Origin: Variovorax sp. JS1663
Lineage (GTDB): Bacteria; Pseudomonadota; Gammaproteobacteria; Burkholderiales; Burkholderiaceae_C
Assembly (NCBI RefSeq): GCF_002157355.1
Contig: NZ_LYMK01000048.1
Coordinates: 1-52,612 of the forward strand
Reading direction: 5' to 3'
Length of the DNA stretch: 52,612 bases
Part shown: positions 35,588 through 44,428 of the stretch, piece after piece
How the letters are laid out: the number at the start of each line of letters is the position of its first letter
Numbering within the stretch: the stretch's first letter is position 1
Made by a program: the position numbers and the translations under genes
The notes under the pieces: generated by a model
Databases searched by the model: none
What the model was told of the DNA's origin: nothing
The model's input: only the letters and a program-made list of their open reading frames with translations

Positions 35588-35986
35588 ATGGGTACACCGA
35601 CCGACGTCGTCCAGCAGGCGTATGCCGCCTTCGGGCGCCGGGACATCGCGGGCATCCTCGCGTTGCTGAGCGATGACGTGGACTGGCGCTTCCAGGCGGG
35701 CGATGCCGCGGGCATTCCCTACGCCGGCAAGTTCACCGGCAAGCAGCAGGTGCAGGGCTGGTTCGGCATGCTGGCGGAGTCCGACGACATCCAGGCCTTC
35801 GAGCCGCGCGAGTTCCTCGAAGGCGCGGACCACGTGACCGTGCTCGGCTGGGAACGCGTCAAGCCTTTGCCCAAAGGCAGCGTGTTCGAGTCCGAGTGGG
35901 TGCACGTCTTCAACGTGAAGAACGGCAAGATCACGCGCTGGGTCGGCACGGCGGACACGGCCGCGAGGTTGGCCGCCGCGAAGTGA
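35588..35986 (+). CDS. NTF2-like (SnoaL-type) protein
   Basis: The 132-residue protein is a single NTF2-like cone fold of the SnoaL/ketosteroid-isomerase-like kind: VVQQAYAAFGRRDIAGILALLSDDVDW at the N-terminus and FESEWVHVFNVKNGKITRW near the end. Members bind small hydrophobic molecules or act as isomerases or cyclases; without context the ligand is unknown. The ATG at 35588 follows GCAAGGAG. A strong hairpin follows its stop. Confidence 0.85.
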   Translation: MGTPTDVVQQAYAAFGRRDIAGILALLSDDVDWRFQAGDAAGIPYAGKFTGKQQVQGWFGMLAESDDIQAFEPREFLEGADHVTVLGWERVKPLPKGSVFESEWVHVFNVKNGKITRWVGTADTAARLAAAK

Positions 35987-35991
35987 GGCCA

Positions 35992-36007
35992 GAGGGCGAG
36001 CGCCCTC
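35992..36007. terminator. Bidirectional hairpin between convergent genes
   Basis: Perfect 7-bp stem GAGGGCG / CGCCCTC with an AG spacer, between the NTF2-like stop and the CMD-family stop. Similar to the hairpin at 15435-15452 in another convergent gap. Confidence 0.5.
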
Positions 36008-36011
36008 GGAC

Positions 36012-36605
36012 CTAGAGGGGGAAGGCGTCCAGGCCCTGCTGCCCTTCGGCAGGCTTGCCCGGCGTGTGCGCCACGTTCATCACCCAGCACACCATCGCGA
36101 AATAGCCCACCAGCGCGCTGAGATCGACCAGTTGCTGCCGGCCGAAGCGTGCCTCGGTGGCGGCGTAGGTGGGTTCGCTCACGCCGTTGTTCTGCAACAG
36201 CTCCTGCGCGAAGTCGAGCGCGAGCTGCTCGTCCTCGGCCAGCGGCGCGGCGCGGCGGCCCAGGCGCAGCGCCTCGATCGCGTCCGCGCTCACGCCCGCC
36301 TTGATGGCCGCCTGCGCATGCAGCAGCCACTCGAACTGGTTGCCCACGTGACGCGACACGACGCAGATCACCAACTCGCGCACGCGGGCGTCGAGCCCGC
36401 TGTCGAAGCGCAGGTACTCGCCCACGCTGCCGATGCGCTCCATCAGCGCCGGGCTCTGCAGCAGTGGCAGGAAGGGCCCGAAGACGCCCTTGCGCGGACC
36501 GTCGATCAGCGCCTGCGCGGCCTTGCGCTGGGCCTCGTTCATGCCGTCGGCCTGGGGCATCGGCAGGCGCTCGGCCCAGGGACGGGTATGGCCTTGTTCG
36601 ATCAT
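36012..36605 (-). CDS. Carboxymuconolactone decarboxylase-family protein (Cys-less)
   Basis: The 197-residue protein has the CMD helical core (RVRELVICVVSRHVGNQFEWLLHAQAAIKAG near residues 75-105) but lacks the CxxC redox pair of AhpD-like members. This Cys-less branch is often called a CMD-family or PcaC-like protein without proven activity. It is separate from the true pca cluster at 42-44 kb and precedes no recognised pathway gene. The gene lies 36 bp downstream of the MFS transporter on the same strand, so they may be co-transcribed. Confidence 0.85.
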   Translation of the reverse strand: MIEQGHTRPWAERLPMPQADGMNEAQRKAAQALIDGPRKGVFGPFLPLLQSPALMERIGSVGEYLRFDSGLDARVRELVICVVSRHVGNQFEWLLHAQAAIKAGVSADAIEALRLGRRAAPLAEDEQLALDFAQELLQNNGVSEPTYAATEARFGRQQLVDLSALVGYFAMVCWVMNVAHTPGKPAEGQQGLDAFPL

Positions 36606-36641
36606 GCTGGATTTCCTTTCAACGAAGACAGACGCACGGGA

Positions 36642-37817
36642 TCATCGCGCACGCCACAGCCAGGCGGCGCTGCCGGCCAGGGCCAGCGCACCGGCCACCA
36701 GGGCGATGAAGAGGCCGCCGAAGCCCTGCGACCGGCCGCTCAATGCCGAGGACAGCATCGGCCCCGCCATCTGGCCGATGGCGAAGGCCGCCGTCATGCG
36801 GCCCAGCGCACGGGTCGGGTCGCCGGCGCTGCGCGCCCTCGCCTCCTGCATGCCGGCCATGGTCGCGACCATGAAGGTGCCGCCCACCAGCAGCGCCGCC
36901 AGCAGCACGGTGAGCGCCGACAGGTGCACCACCGGCAGCAGGCAGCCCAGCGCCATCAGCGCATGGCTGCCGGCCAGCACCTGGCGCCTTTCCATCCGCG
37001 GGAAAAACAGGCTCGCCAGCAGCGTGGACACCGCGGCCGCCGCGCCGAACACCGGCCACGCGGCGCCGAACACGGCCGGGTCGTCCACCACCGCGCGGGC
37101 CAGCACCGGCAGGAAGGTGGCGGGCAGGATGTAGCCGAAGCCGAGCAGGCCGTAGCTGATCACCAGGCCCCAGGACACACCGCCCGGCGCCGCTGCGGCC
37201 GCAGCCGTGGCGCCAACGGGCGCATCGGGCATGCCGCGCGGCATCAGCACGGCCACCAGCACCAGCCCGACCAGCGCCAGCGCACCCAGCTGCAGCCACA
37301 GTGCTTCGGGTGCCGTGTTCGCCGCGCCGGCCTGCCAGCAGTACAGGCCGGCCAGCGCGATGCCCGTGCCGACACCGGCGTAGAGCAGGCCCGGGCCGGC
37401 GGCCCGGTCGTGGCGCGCCAGCCAGGCCAGGCACCACACGCTGGTGCTGACCAGGACCCAGGCGCTCGCCACCCCGGCGACGAAGCGCCACAGCAGCCAG
37501 GCCGCGAGCGAATCCGTCCAGCCCATGGCGGCGGTGGAGGCCGCGACCAGGCCCAGCGCCACCAGACCCGTGCGCTGCGGCGCGAACCCCAGGCGGGCGG
37601 TGCTGAGTGCGCCCAGCAGATAGCCAGCGTAGTTGGCGGCCGCCAGCCATCCGCCCGCGGCCACGTCCGCGCTGCCGGCGCGGATCATCAGCGGCAGCAT
37701 CGGCGTGAAGGCGAAGCGCCCGATGCCCATCGCCACCGCGAGCGCCACCAGGCCCGCCACCCAGAGGGCAGTGAAGGAAGGCCGCGGCAGGCTGAGGGAA
37801 GGAGAAGGGTTCGACAT
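36642..37817 (-). CDS. YbfB/YjiJ-family MFS transporter
   Basis: The 391-residue protein has twelve predicted helices and the YbfB/YjiJ pattern: AVAMGIGRFAFTPMLPLMI in helix 1, AANYAGYLLGAL in helix 2, GPGLLYAGVGTGIALAG, and YGLLGFGYILPATFLPVLAR in the second half. The substrates of this family are unknown. It is divergent from a LysR regulator 66 bp away, the usual arrangement for a regulator controlling its neighbour, with the CMD-family gene downstream. Confidence 0.92.
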   Translation of the reverse strand: MSNPSPSLSLPRPSFTALWVAGLVALAVAMGIGRFAFTPMLPLMIRAGSADVAAGGWLAAANYAGYLLGALSTARLGFAPQRTGLVALGLVAASTAAMGWTDSLAAWLLWRFVAGVASAWVLVSTSVWCLAWLARHDRAAGPGLLYAGVGTGIALAGLYCWQAGAANTAPEALWLQLGALALVGLVLVAVLMPRGMPDAPVGATAAAAAAPGGVSWGLVISYGLLGFGYILPATFLPVLARAVVDDPAVFGAAWPVFGAAAAVSTLLASLFFPRMERRQVLAGSHALMALGCLLPVVHLSALTVLLAALLVGGTFMVATMAGMQEARARSAGDPTRALGRMTAAFAIGQMAGPMLSSALSGRSQGFGGLFIALVAGALALAGSAAWLWRAR

Positions 37818-37883
37818 GAGACGTCATTAGACGCAGAATGACGAAGCGGCACAAATGAATTATCGAGAACGAATATTCCCACT

Positions 37884-38747
37884 ATGAGAACGATCGACCT
37901 GGACTCGCTCGAGATCTTCCGCACGGTGGTCAGCGAAGGCGGCGTGATCCGCGCCGCCGGCCGGCTCAACCGCGTGCAATCCAACGTCACGACCCGCATC
38001 CGCCAGCTCGAGGAGCGGCTGGGCCAGAAGCTCTTCCTGCGCCACGGCCGCTCGCTGGCGCTCGCACCGGCGGGACGCAAGCTGCTGCCCTACGCCGACC
38101 GCCTGCTGCGCCTGGCCGAGGAGGCCGAGAGCGAGCTGCGCAGCGAGCAGCCGCTCGGCACCTTCAGGCTGGGTTCGCTCGAGAGCACGGCAGGCAGCCG
38201 GCTGCCGCCCGTTTTCTCGCGCTTCCACAAGCTCTACCCGGGCGTGGTGGTGGAGCTGGTGAGCGGCACCACCGGCGCGCTCATCAAGCGCGTGGAGTCC
38301 TTCGACATCGAGGCTGCTTTCGTCTCGCAACCCTTCCCTGCCGCCGGCCTGGAGACGCTGCCGGTGTTCGAGGAAGAGTTGGTGCTGATCACCGCCCACA
38401 GCGTGGAATCGGTCTCGCGTCCCGGGGATCTGGCCGGCAGCACGCTGATCGCCTTCGCGCAAGGCTGCTCCTATCGCCGGCTGCTCGAGCAATGGCTGGG
38501 CAAGGGCGGCGTGGTGCCGGCGCGCTCGCTGGAGTTCTCCTCCTACCAGGCCATGATCGCCTGCGTGGCGGCAGGCACCGGCTTCGCGGTGGTCCCGCTG
38601 TCGGTGCTCAAGGCGCTGCGGGCCACGGCCGACGTGCGCCAGCACGCGCTGCCCGAGCGCATCCGCCGCAACCGCACGCACCTGGTGTGGCGCGGCGCGC
38701 CGTCGGTGGCGCTGATGCGGCTGATCGAGATGTTCGGCAAGGCCTGA
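37884..38747 (+). CDS. LysR-family regulator (divergent to YbfB-type transporter)
   Basis: The 287-residue protein has an N-terminal winged helix (LDSLEIFRTVVSEGGVIRAAGRLNRVQSNVTTRIRQLEERLGQKLF, residues 5-50) and a periplasmic-binding-like effector domain (90-285). The intergenic 66 bp (37818-37883) is AT-rich with a possible LysR site near ATTATCG-AGAA-CGAATAT (37858-37876). It probably regulates the divergent transporter and itself. The inducer is unknown. Confidence 0.92.
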   Translation: MRTIDLDSLEIFRTVVSEGGVIRAAGRLNRVQSNVTTRIRQLEERLGQKLFLRHGRSLALAPAGRKLLPYADRLLRLAEEAESELRSEQPLGTFRLGSLESTAGSRLPPVFSRFHKLYPGVVVELVSGTTGALIKRVESFDIEAAFVSQPFPAAGLETLPVFEEELVLITAHSVESVSRPGDLAGSTLIAFAQGCSYRRLLEQWLGKGGVVPARSLEFSSYQAMIACVAAGTGFAVVPLSVLKALRATADVRQHALPERIRRNRTHLVWRGAPSVALMRLIEMFGKA

Positions 38748-38842
38748 CATTCCTGGCGCGCATGGCTGGCGTGCAAAGACGTCAGCCCGCCCTGCCCCCG
38801 CTTCCCGTCCAATCGCACGCAGGACAACCGGGAAAGCAAACG

Positions 38843-40060
38843 ATGGGTCAGGCAGGCGAACGCAAGGCGGTGCTGTGGGCGGTGATCTGCGGCGGGGCAA
38901 TCATGGGCCTGGCGCTCGGCATCCGGCATGTGCAGGGCCTGTTCCTGCTGCCGATGACGCTGGACCGCGGCTGGTCGCGCGAGGCCTTTGCCTTCGCGAT
39001 CGCGGTGCAGAACCTGGTGTGGGGCATCGCGCAGCCCTTCACCGGCATGGTGGCGGACCGTTTCGGCGCCGCCCGCGTGCTGGTCGCCGGCACGCTGCTG
39101 TACGCGGCCGGGCTGGTGCTGATGTCGCTGTCGCTCACGCCCCTGCACCTGGCGCTCAGCGCGGGCGTGCTGATCGGCATCGCGCTGGCCTGCACCGCCT
39201 TCGGCACGGTCTACGGCGCGATCAGCCGGTTGGTGGATCCGGCCCACCGCGGCTGGGCACTGGGCCTCACGGGCGCAATCGGCGGCATCGGCCAGTTCGT
39301 CCTGGTGCCGGCGGCCCAGGGCCTGCAGCAATGGCTGGGCTGGGTGCTCGCGCTGGCCGTGCTGGGCGGCGCAATCGCGGCGCTCGCGCCCTCGGCTGCC
39401 GCGCTGCGAGAGAAGCGGCCGGCCGAGCGACCGGCCGCCCCCGCCCAATCGATGGGCCAGGCCATTCGCGAAGCCTTCGGCCACCGCGGCTTCTGGCTGC
39501 TGAACGCCGGCTTCCTGGCCTGCGGCTTCCAGCTCGCCTTCATCGCCTCGCACCTGCCGGCCTACCTGCAGGGCAAGGGCCTGCGCCCTTCGGTGGCCGT
39601 GGCCGGCCTGGCGATCATCGCGCTGACCAACATCGCCGGCACCTACGCCTGCGGCCGGCTGGGCGACCTGTATCGCCGCAAGTACCTGCTCTCGGGCCTC
39701 TACCTGGCACGCTCGGCCGCGATGGCGCTGTTCGTGCTGCTGCCGATCAGCCCGCTCACGGTGTACCTTTTCTCCGCGGCCATGGGCCTGCTGTGGCTGG
39801 GCACCGTGCCGCTGACCAACGGGCTGATCTCGCAGGTCTTCGGCGTGCGCTACATCGCGACCCTGTTCGGCTTCGTCTTCTTCGGCCACCAGTTGGGCTC
39901 CTTTCTGGGCGTGTGGCTGGGCGGCTACGTGTTCGACCTGACGAAGTCCTATGAGCTGGTGTGGCTGGGTGCGATCGGGCTGGGCCTGCTGGCGGCCACG
40001 CTGCACTGGCCGATCGATGACCGGGAGATCGCCCGTGCCGGCCGGCTGGCGGTGGCATGA
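38843..40060 (+). CDS. MFS transporter (monocarboxylate/OFA-like)
   Basis: The 405-residue protein has twelve helices with GLALGIRHVQGLFLLPMTLDRGWSREAFAFAIAVQNLVWG in helices 1-2 and the MFS loop motif GMVADRFGAARVLVAG. The second half begins after EKRPAERPAAPAQS. It resembles monocarboxylate-type MFS porters. The ATG at 38843 follows GGAAAGC. The start of a 43-codon peptide gene overlaps its stop (ATGA), and a second LysR gene follows, so these three form a small unit. Confidence 0.92.
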   Translation: MGQAGERKAVLWAVICGGAIMGLALGIRHVQGLFLLPMTLDRGWSREAFAFAIAVQNLVWGIAQPFTGMVADRFGAARVLVAGTLLYAAGLVLMSLSLTPLHLALSAGVLIGIALACTAFGTVYGAISRLVDPAHRGWALGLTGAIGGIGQFVLVPAAQGLQQWLGWVLALAVLGGAIAALAPSAAALREKRPAERPAAPAQSMGQAIREAFGHRGFWLLNAGFLACGFQLAFIASHLPAYLQGKGLRPSVAVAGLAIIALTNIAGTYACGRLGDLYRRKYLLSGLYLARSAAMALFVLLPISPLTVYLFSAAMGLLWLGTVPLTNGLISQVFGVRYIATLFGFVFFGHQLGSFLGVWLGGYVFDLTKSYELVWLGAIGLGLLAATLHWPIDDREIARAGRLAVA

Positions 40061-40188
40061 ATGCACGCATGCTTCGCCGCGCCACGGCGTACGCACTGGG
40101 CGTTGGGTTGACCGGCGCCGTGCTGCTCGCCTACCTGCAGCCTTCGGGCGTCGCCGCGCTGATGCAACTGGCGGCCTTCTGCCGATGA
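40057..40188 (+). CDS. 43-residue single-helix membrane peptide
   Basis: An ATG overlapping the MFS stop (ATGA) opens 43 codons: MNARMLRRATAYALGV, then a hydrophobic helix (about residues 10-27), and a tail ending LAAFCR. Basic N-terminus and one membrane segment suggest an inner-membrane micropeptide that may assist or regulate the transporter. The overlap and reading through to a clean TGA support expression, but no homologue can be named here. It stops 49 bases before the LysR gene. Confidence 0.55.
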   Translation: MNARMLRRATAYALGVGLTGAVLLAYLQPSGVAALMQLAAFCR

Positions 40189-40237
40189 GCGATCGTCCTG
40201 TGCTCCAATCGGCTGTCGCCATCCCCCGCCATTCGCC

Positions 40238-41152
40238 ATGGGAATGTCCCTGCCGCTGGTGCGGCTCTCATCGCTCGACCTGCTCAAGGGCTTCGTCGCC
40301 GTGGGGCGCCGCATGAGCATCACCCAGGCCGCCGAGGACCTGAGCCTCACGCAGTCGGCGGTGAGCCGGCAGGTCCATGCGCTCGAAGAGCAGCTCGGCG
40401 TGCGCCTGCTGGTGCGCAAGCCGCGCGGCGTGCAGTTCACTCCCGAGGGCGAGCGCCTGTTCCGCAGCGCCGACGGCGCGCTCCAGCAGTTGCAGGACGT
40501 GCTCGGCGAGATCCGGCGCGGCGCCACGCGGCAGGCGGTGACGGTCACCGCCAGCATGGGCGTCGCGGGGCTGTGGCTGCTGCCGCGCCTGGGCAGGCTG
40601 CAGCAGGCGCACCCGGACATCGAGCTGCGCCTGGCCGCCAGCAACGCGGTGATCGACCTGCGCGATGGCGAGCACGACCTGGCCATCCGCTACTGCGCGC
40701 GCAGCGCGGCGCCGGCCGATGCGGTGCGGCTCTTCGGCGAGCGCTTGGTGCCGGTCGCGCATCCGACCCTCGGTATCCGCACGCTGGACGATCCCGCGGC
40801 GCTGCGCGGGGTGCATCTCCTGGAGTTCGACGACTCGCGCCCCTGGCTGCAATGGCGCAGCTGGCTGCGCGAGCGCGGCTGGCGCCAGGCCCGCCCGCGC
40901 GGCATGCTGCGCTTCAACCAGTACGACCAGGTCATTCATGCCGCCCTGGCGGCGCAGGGGATCGCCCTGGCCCGGCTGGAGCTGATCCTGCCGCTGGTGG
41001 AGAACGGGCAGCTCCTCATCGTGCAGGCGCCGCCCGGCAAGACTGAGAGCCCGAACGCCTACTGGCTGATCCAGGCGCAGGCCCATCCGCGCGACGAGGT
41101 GCAACGCGTGGCAGCGTGGATCCGGGCCGAAGCGGCCGCAGTGGATTGGTAG
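40238..41152 (+). CDS. LysR-family regulator (GcvA-like)
   Basis: The 304-residue protein has the LysR winged helix (LDLLKGFVAVGRRMSITQAAEDLSLTQSAVSRQVHALEEQLGVRLLVRKPRG, residues 14-64) and an effector domain with GcvA/AmpR-type landmarks (LRDGEHDLAIRYC, QYDQVIHAALAAQGIALARLEL). It is on the same strand as the preceding MFS and micropeptide genes, so may be read with them. Effector unknown. Confidence 0.92.
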   Translation: MGMSLPLVRLSSLDLLKGFVAVGRRMSITQAAEDLSLTQSAVSRQVHALEEQLGVRLLVRKPRGVQFTPEGERLFRSADGALQQLQDVLGEIRRGATRQAVTVTASMGVAGLWLLPRLGRLQQAHPDIELRLAASNAVIDLRDGEHDLAIRYCARSAAPADAVRLFGERLVPVAHPTLGIRTLDDPAALRGVHLLEFDDSRPWLQWRSWLRERGWRQARPRGMLRFNQYDQVIHAALAAQGIALARLELILPLVENGQLLIVQAPPGKTESPNAYWLIQAQAHPRDEVQRVAAWIRAEAAAVDW

Positions 41153-41238
41153 CGATGAGCCCCCGCCCGGCCGTTCCGAAAGGGGCTCGTACCGCAGCCG
41201 AAGGCGGAGGTACGTGCAACGGATGATTGCGGCGGCGC

Positions 41239-41913
41239 TCAGGCCAGCGCGGTCGTGGCCGGTGCCGCGCCGGCGATCTGCCGCAGCGCGCGCTCGAACA
41301 CCTCCACCGGCTGGCCGCCGGAGATCAGGTGCTGGTTGTCGATGACGATCGCCGGCACCGAGTGGATGCCCGCGTGGGTGTAGAAGCGCTCGCGTGCCCG
41401 GGTCTCGGCCGCGAACTCGTTGCCGGCCAGGATGGCGCGGGCCCGCTGCGGGTCGAGCCCGGCCTCGCCGGCCAGCCGCACCAGGACTTCATGGTCGGAG
41501 GGGTTCTCGTTGTCGGTGTGGACCGCTTTCAGCATCGCCTTCTTCAGCGCGACCTGCTTGGCGGCATCTTCGAGCGCCGCCCAGTGGAGCAGGCGATGGG
41601 CGTCGAAAGTGTTGTAGAGGCGGGAACGGCCCGCCTCGCGAAACTCGAAGCCCACCGAAGCACCGCGGGCCCGGATGGCCTCGCGGTTGGCGGCCTGCTG
41701 TTCGCGCGTGCTGCCGTACTTCTGATTCAGGTGCTCATAGGCATCCTGGCCTTCGGGCGGCATGTCGGGGTTGAGCTCGAAAGGCTGGAAATGCAGCTCG
41801 GCCGTGATGTCGGGGGCGGTCCGTTTCAGCGCAGCCTCGAGGGCGCCGAGACCGACGGCGCACCAGGGGCAGGAGATGTCGGAGACGAAATCGATGCGGA
41901 GATGGGAGGGCAT
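41239..41913 (-). CDS. DsbA-family (FrnE-like) oxidoreductase
   Basis: The 224-residue cytosolic protein is a thioredoxin-fold FrnE-like member: SDISCPWCAVGLGALE (CPWC active site near residue 15), FQPFELNPDMPPEGQD, and the cis-Pro loop HSVPAIVIDNQHLISGGQPVEVF. No signal peptide, so it is not a periplasmic DsbA. It follows pcaD by 101 bp on the same strand; a strong hairpin just before its ATG suggests separate control. Substrate unknown. Confidence 0.92.
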   Translation of the reverse strand: MPSHLRIDFVSDISCPWCAVGLGALEAALKRTAPDITAELHFQPFELNPDMPPEGQDAYEHLNQKYGSTREQQAANREAIRARGASVGFEFREAGRSRLYNTFDAHRLLHWAALEDAAKQVALKKAMLKAVHTDNENPSDHEVLVRLAGEAGLDPQRARAILAGNEFAAETRARERFYTHAGIHSVPAIVIDNQHLISGGQPVEVFERALRQIAGAAPATTALA

Positions 41914-41921
41914 GAAGCGCA

Positions 41922-41947
41922 GATGGCGGCTGTGAAAAGCCGCCATC
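41922..41947 (-). terminator. Strong hairpin between pcaD and the FrnE-like gene
   Basis: Perfect 10-bp stem GATGGCGGCT / AGCCGCCATC with six-base loop GTGAAA. It ends nine bases before the FrnE-like ATG, and no ribosome binding site lies between. It may terminate the pca operon, or control initiation of the downstream gene. No T run on either strand. Confidence 0.5.
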
Positions 41948-42014
41948 ATGCAAGGCAATCCGGTCCCGCGCCGGGCGTGGCCTCATGGCCCTGCCGCCGG
42001 TGCAGTCTGCAGCG

Positions 42015-42779
42015 TCAGAGACTGCGCCAGAAATCGATCAGCAACTGCGTGAACTCCACCGGCCGCTCCACCGCACTGAGGTGCGCGGCATCGATGCGGG
42101 CCAGCTTCGCGCCGGGGATCGCCTCGGCCATGGCCTCGGACATGGCGGGCGGGGTCGCCTCGTCCTGGTTGCCGGCGACGACCAGGGTGGGCGTGCGGAT
42201 CGCGCGGTTGCTCTCGCGGAAGTCGATCGCCGCCACCGCCTCGCAGCTGGCGATGTAGCCGGCCGCGTCGGTGCCGACTAGGGTGTCGTGCAGGCGGCGC
42301 GCCGTCTCGGCGCCCTCGGGCGTGCTGGCGTAGGCCGGCGTGAGCCAGCGCGCCACCGCGCCGGGCGCGATGGCCGCGATGCCCTGGGCCTGCACCGTCT
42401 CGACACGGGTGCGCCAGGGCGCGCGGTCGGGGTAATGGGCGGAGGAGTTCGCGATCACCACGCTGCGCAGCAGGCCGGGATGCTTCGGCGCCAGCGCCTG
42501 CGCCGTCATGCCGCCCATCGAGAGGCCGACGAAATGCACCGGCTCGCCATCGGTCTCGCGTGCGATGAACTCGGCGGCGTCGTCGGCCAGATCCTGAATG
42601 CTCATCGGCCCGGACACCAGCTCCGAGCCGCCATGGTTGCGGTGGTCGTAGCGCAGCACCGTGTGGGCGCGGGCCAGCACCTCGGCCACGCCGTCCCACA
42701 TGTGCAGGTCGCAGCCCAGCGCATGGCTGAGCACGACGAACGGGCCTTCGCCCTCGCGCAGCACCTTCAGTCGCGTCAT
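42015..42779 (-). CDS. pcaD: 3-oxoadipate enol-lactonase
   Basis: The 254-residue alpha/beta hydrolase has LSHALGCDLHMWDGV (oxyanion loop), RYDHRNHGGSE, nucleophile Ser in FVGLSMGGMTAQAL (near residue 93), and the C-terminal His in IDAAHLSAVERP. It converts 3-oxoadipate enol-lactone to 3-oxoadipate. Its ATG overlaps the pcaC stop. It is the last pca gene of the minus-strand catabolic operon. Confidence 0.93.
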   Translation of the reverse strand: MTRLKVLREGEGPFVVLSHALGCDLHMWDGVAEVLARAHTVLRYDHRNHGGSELVSGPMSIQDLADDAAEFIARETDGEPVHFVGLSMGGMTAQALAPKHPGLLRSVVIANSSAHYPDRAPWRTRVETVQAQGIAAIAPGAVARWLTPAYASTPEGAETARRLHDTLVGTDAAGYIASCEAVAAIDFRESNRAIRTPTLVVAGNQDEATPPAMSEAMAEAIPGAKLARIDAAHLSAVERPVEFTQLLIDFWRSL

Positions 42780-43216
42780 GGTTGAGCCTCCTTGTTGTCG
42801 AGTGTCTCGAGCAATCCCTTCTCGCGCAGGATGCCAGCCGCGATACCGAAGGCATGGTTGGCGACCGGCACGCCGCAGTAGATCGCGGCCATGAGGATCA
42901 CTTCCTTGATCTCGTCGGGGGTGAGGCGCGATTCGGGCGGGCCGTCGAGCGCGGCGCGCACGTGCATCGCGAATTCCTCGTAGGCATGGATGCCCAGCAT
43001 CATCGACAGCACCATGAAGCGGCGCGTCTTGTCGCCCAGGGCGGGCCGGCCCCAGATGTCGTTCCAGGCATGGCGGGTGATCAGCGCCTGGAACTCGCTG
43101 TTGAAGGCAGTGCGGTTGGCCAGGGACTTGTCGACCCAGGCATCGCCGAGGATGCGGCGGCGGTTGACGAGGCCGGCTTCGTAGTCGTCGGCCGGCGGGG
43201 TGGTGGAGGCAGTCAT
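42776..43216 (-). CDS. pcaC: 4-carboxymuconolactone decarboxylase
   Basis: The 146-residue protein is a PcaC-type CMD: GLVNRRRILGDAWVDKSLANRTAFNSEFQ at the N-terminus, WGRPALGDKTRRFMVLSMMLGIHAYEEFAMHVRAAL, and IKEVILMAAIYCGVPVANHAFGIA. It decarboxylates 4-carboxymuconolactone to 3-oxoadipate enol-lactone. It overlaps pcaB upstream and pcaD downstream by four bases each, so the three are translationally coupled. Separate pcaC and pcaD are retained, not the PcaL fusion. Confidence 0.94.
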   Translation of the reverse strand: MTASTTPPADDYEAGLVNRRRILGDAWVDKSLANRTAFNSEFQALITRHAWNDIWGRPALGDKTRRFMVLSMMLGIHAYEEFAMHVRAALDGPPESRLTPDEIKEVILMAAIYCGVPVANHAFGIAAGILREKGLLETLDNKEAQP

Positions 43217-44418
43217 CGAGCGGTGTTTCCCAGTTGATCCTGCAGGTCCTGGACCTGCGCGTGGACGATGGTAGCGGCGTGCGTGGCAAGGGCCGGGTCG
43301 AACCATTCGTCGGCCGCCTCGCGCGGCAGCTCGGCCCGCAGGCGCTCGATGTTGGCGAGCATGCGTGCGGCATCGACCTGCAGGCCCGGCAAGGCGGTGG
43401 CCAGCGCACGCACGCTGCCGTGCGCGCTCATCAGCAACTGCGGCCACTCGGCCAGTTCGGCCTGCCAGGGGCCGAGGGCGCGCTCGTGCTCCTGCGGCAT
43501 GGCGGCCAGCAGGGCCGCGACGCGCTGCGGCGCGCGGCCGGCGGCGGCCAGCGCCACCATCGAGGCGACCGGGTTGCGCTTGTGCGGCATGGCGGAGGAG
43601 CCGCCGCGGCCGGGCTCGCTGGGCTCGGCCACTTCCGCCACCTCGTACTGGCCCATGAGGGCGATGTCCTTGGCGATCTTGCCCAGGCTTCCGGCCATGA
43701 GGCCGAGCTCGCAGCCGAGCGCGATCCACTCGTCGCGCTGGGTGTGCCAGGTCTGGCCGGGATCGCCCAGGCCCAGCTCCTGCGCCATGCGCCGGCGCAC
43801 CGCGGGGCCCTGCCCTTTCATCTGCGCGAGCGTGCCCACGGCGCCGCCGAGCTGCACCTTCAGCGCGTGGCGCGCGGCCTCGGCCAGGCGTGCACGGCTG
43901 CGCACCAGTGGCGCGGCCCAGCCGGCGCACTTCAGGCCGAAGCTGGTGACCGAGGCCGGCTGCATGAGCGTGCGCGCGAGCATGGGCGTGGCGGCGTGCC
44001 GCTTCGCATGCGCCAGCAGCGCGTGCGCGGCCTTGGCCAGGTCGGTTGCCACCAGCGCCACGGCCTCGCGCGTGACCAGGGACATCGCGCTGTCGATCAC
44101 GTCCTGGCTGGTGCTGCCGAAATGCACGAAGGGCACGGCATCGGCATTGAAGAGCCCGACCGACTCCTTGAGGCTCTTGACCAGCGGGATCGCCACGCTG
44201 CCGGCGCGCCCGCTGTCGCGCACGATCTTGGCGACGTCGAACAGCTCGACCTTGCAGCTGCCGACGATGGAGCGCGCGGCCGATTCGGGGATCAGGCCCT
44301 CGGCCGCCTGCGCGCCCGCCAGCGCGGCCTCGAAGCGCAGCATGGCGGCGACGAAGTTGTGGTCGCTGAACGCGGCCAGGGTCTCGGAGGTGGAGAGGAA
44401 GCCCTCGAAGATGCTCAT
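43213..44418 (-). CDS. pcaB: 3-carboxy-cis,cis-muconate cycloisomerase
   Basis: The 401-residue protein is of the fumarase/aspartase superfamily: FGSTSQDVIDSAMSLVTREAVAL, and the signature GRGGSSAMPHKRNPVASM near residue 270. It cyclises 3-carboxymuconate, the product of protocatechuate 3,4-dioxygenase, to 4-carboxymuconolactone. The dioxygenase subunits (pcaGH) are not in the window. The gene starts ten bases after the shikimate dehydrogenase-like gene 2. Confidence 0.94.
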   Translation of the reverse strand: MSIFEGFLSTSETLAAFSDHNFVAAMLRFEAALAGAQAAEGLIPESAARSIVGSCKVELFDVAKIVRDSGRAGSVAIPLVKSLKESVGLFNADAVPFVHFGSTSQDVIDSAMSLVTREAVALVATDLAKAAHALLAHAKRHAATPMLARTLMQPASVTSFGLKCAGWAAPLVRSRARLAEAARHALKVQLGGAVGTLAQMKGQGPAVRRRMAQELGLGDPGQTWHTQRDEWIALGCELGLMAGSLGKIAKDIALMGQYEVAEVAEPSEPGRGGSSAMPHKRNPVASMVALAAAGRAPQRVAALLAAMPQEHERALGPWQAELAEWPQLLMSAHGSVRALATALPGLQVDAARMLANIERLRAELPREAADEWFDPALATHAATIVHAQVQDLQDQLGNTAR

Positions 44419-44428
44419 GGGTAAGGCG

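Noticed and set aside
36066..37841. 591-codon plus-strand open frame
   Set aside because: Antisense to the CMD-family and YbfB-type genes; Gln/His/Arg-rich composition typical of a shadow frame.
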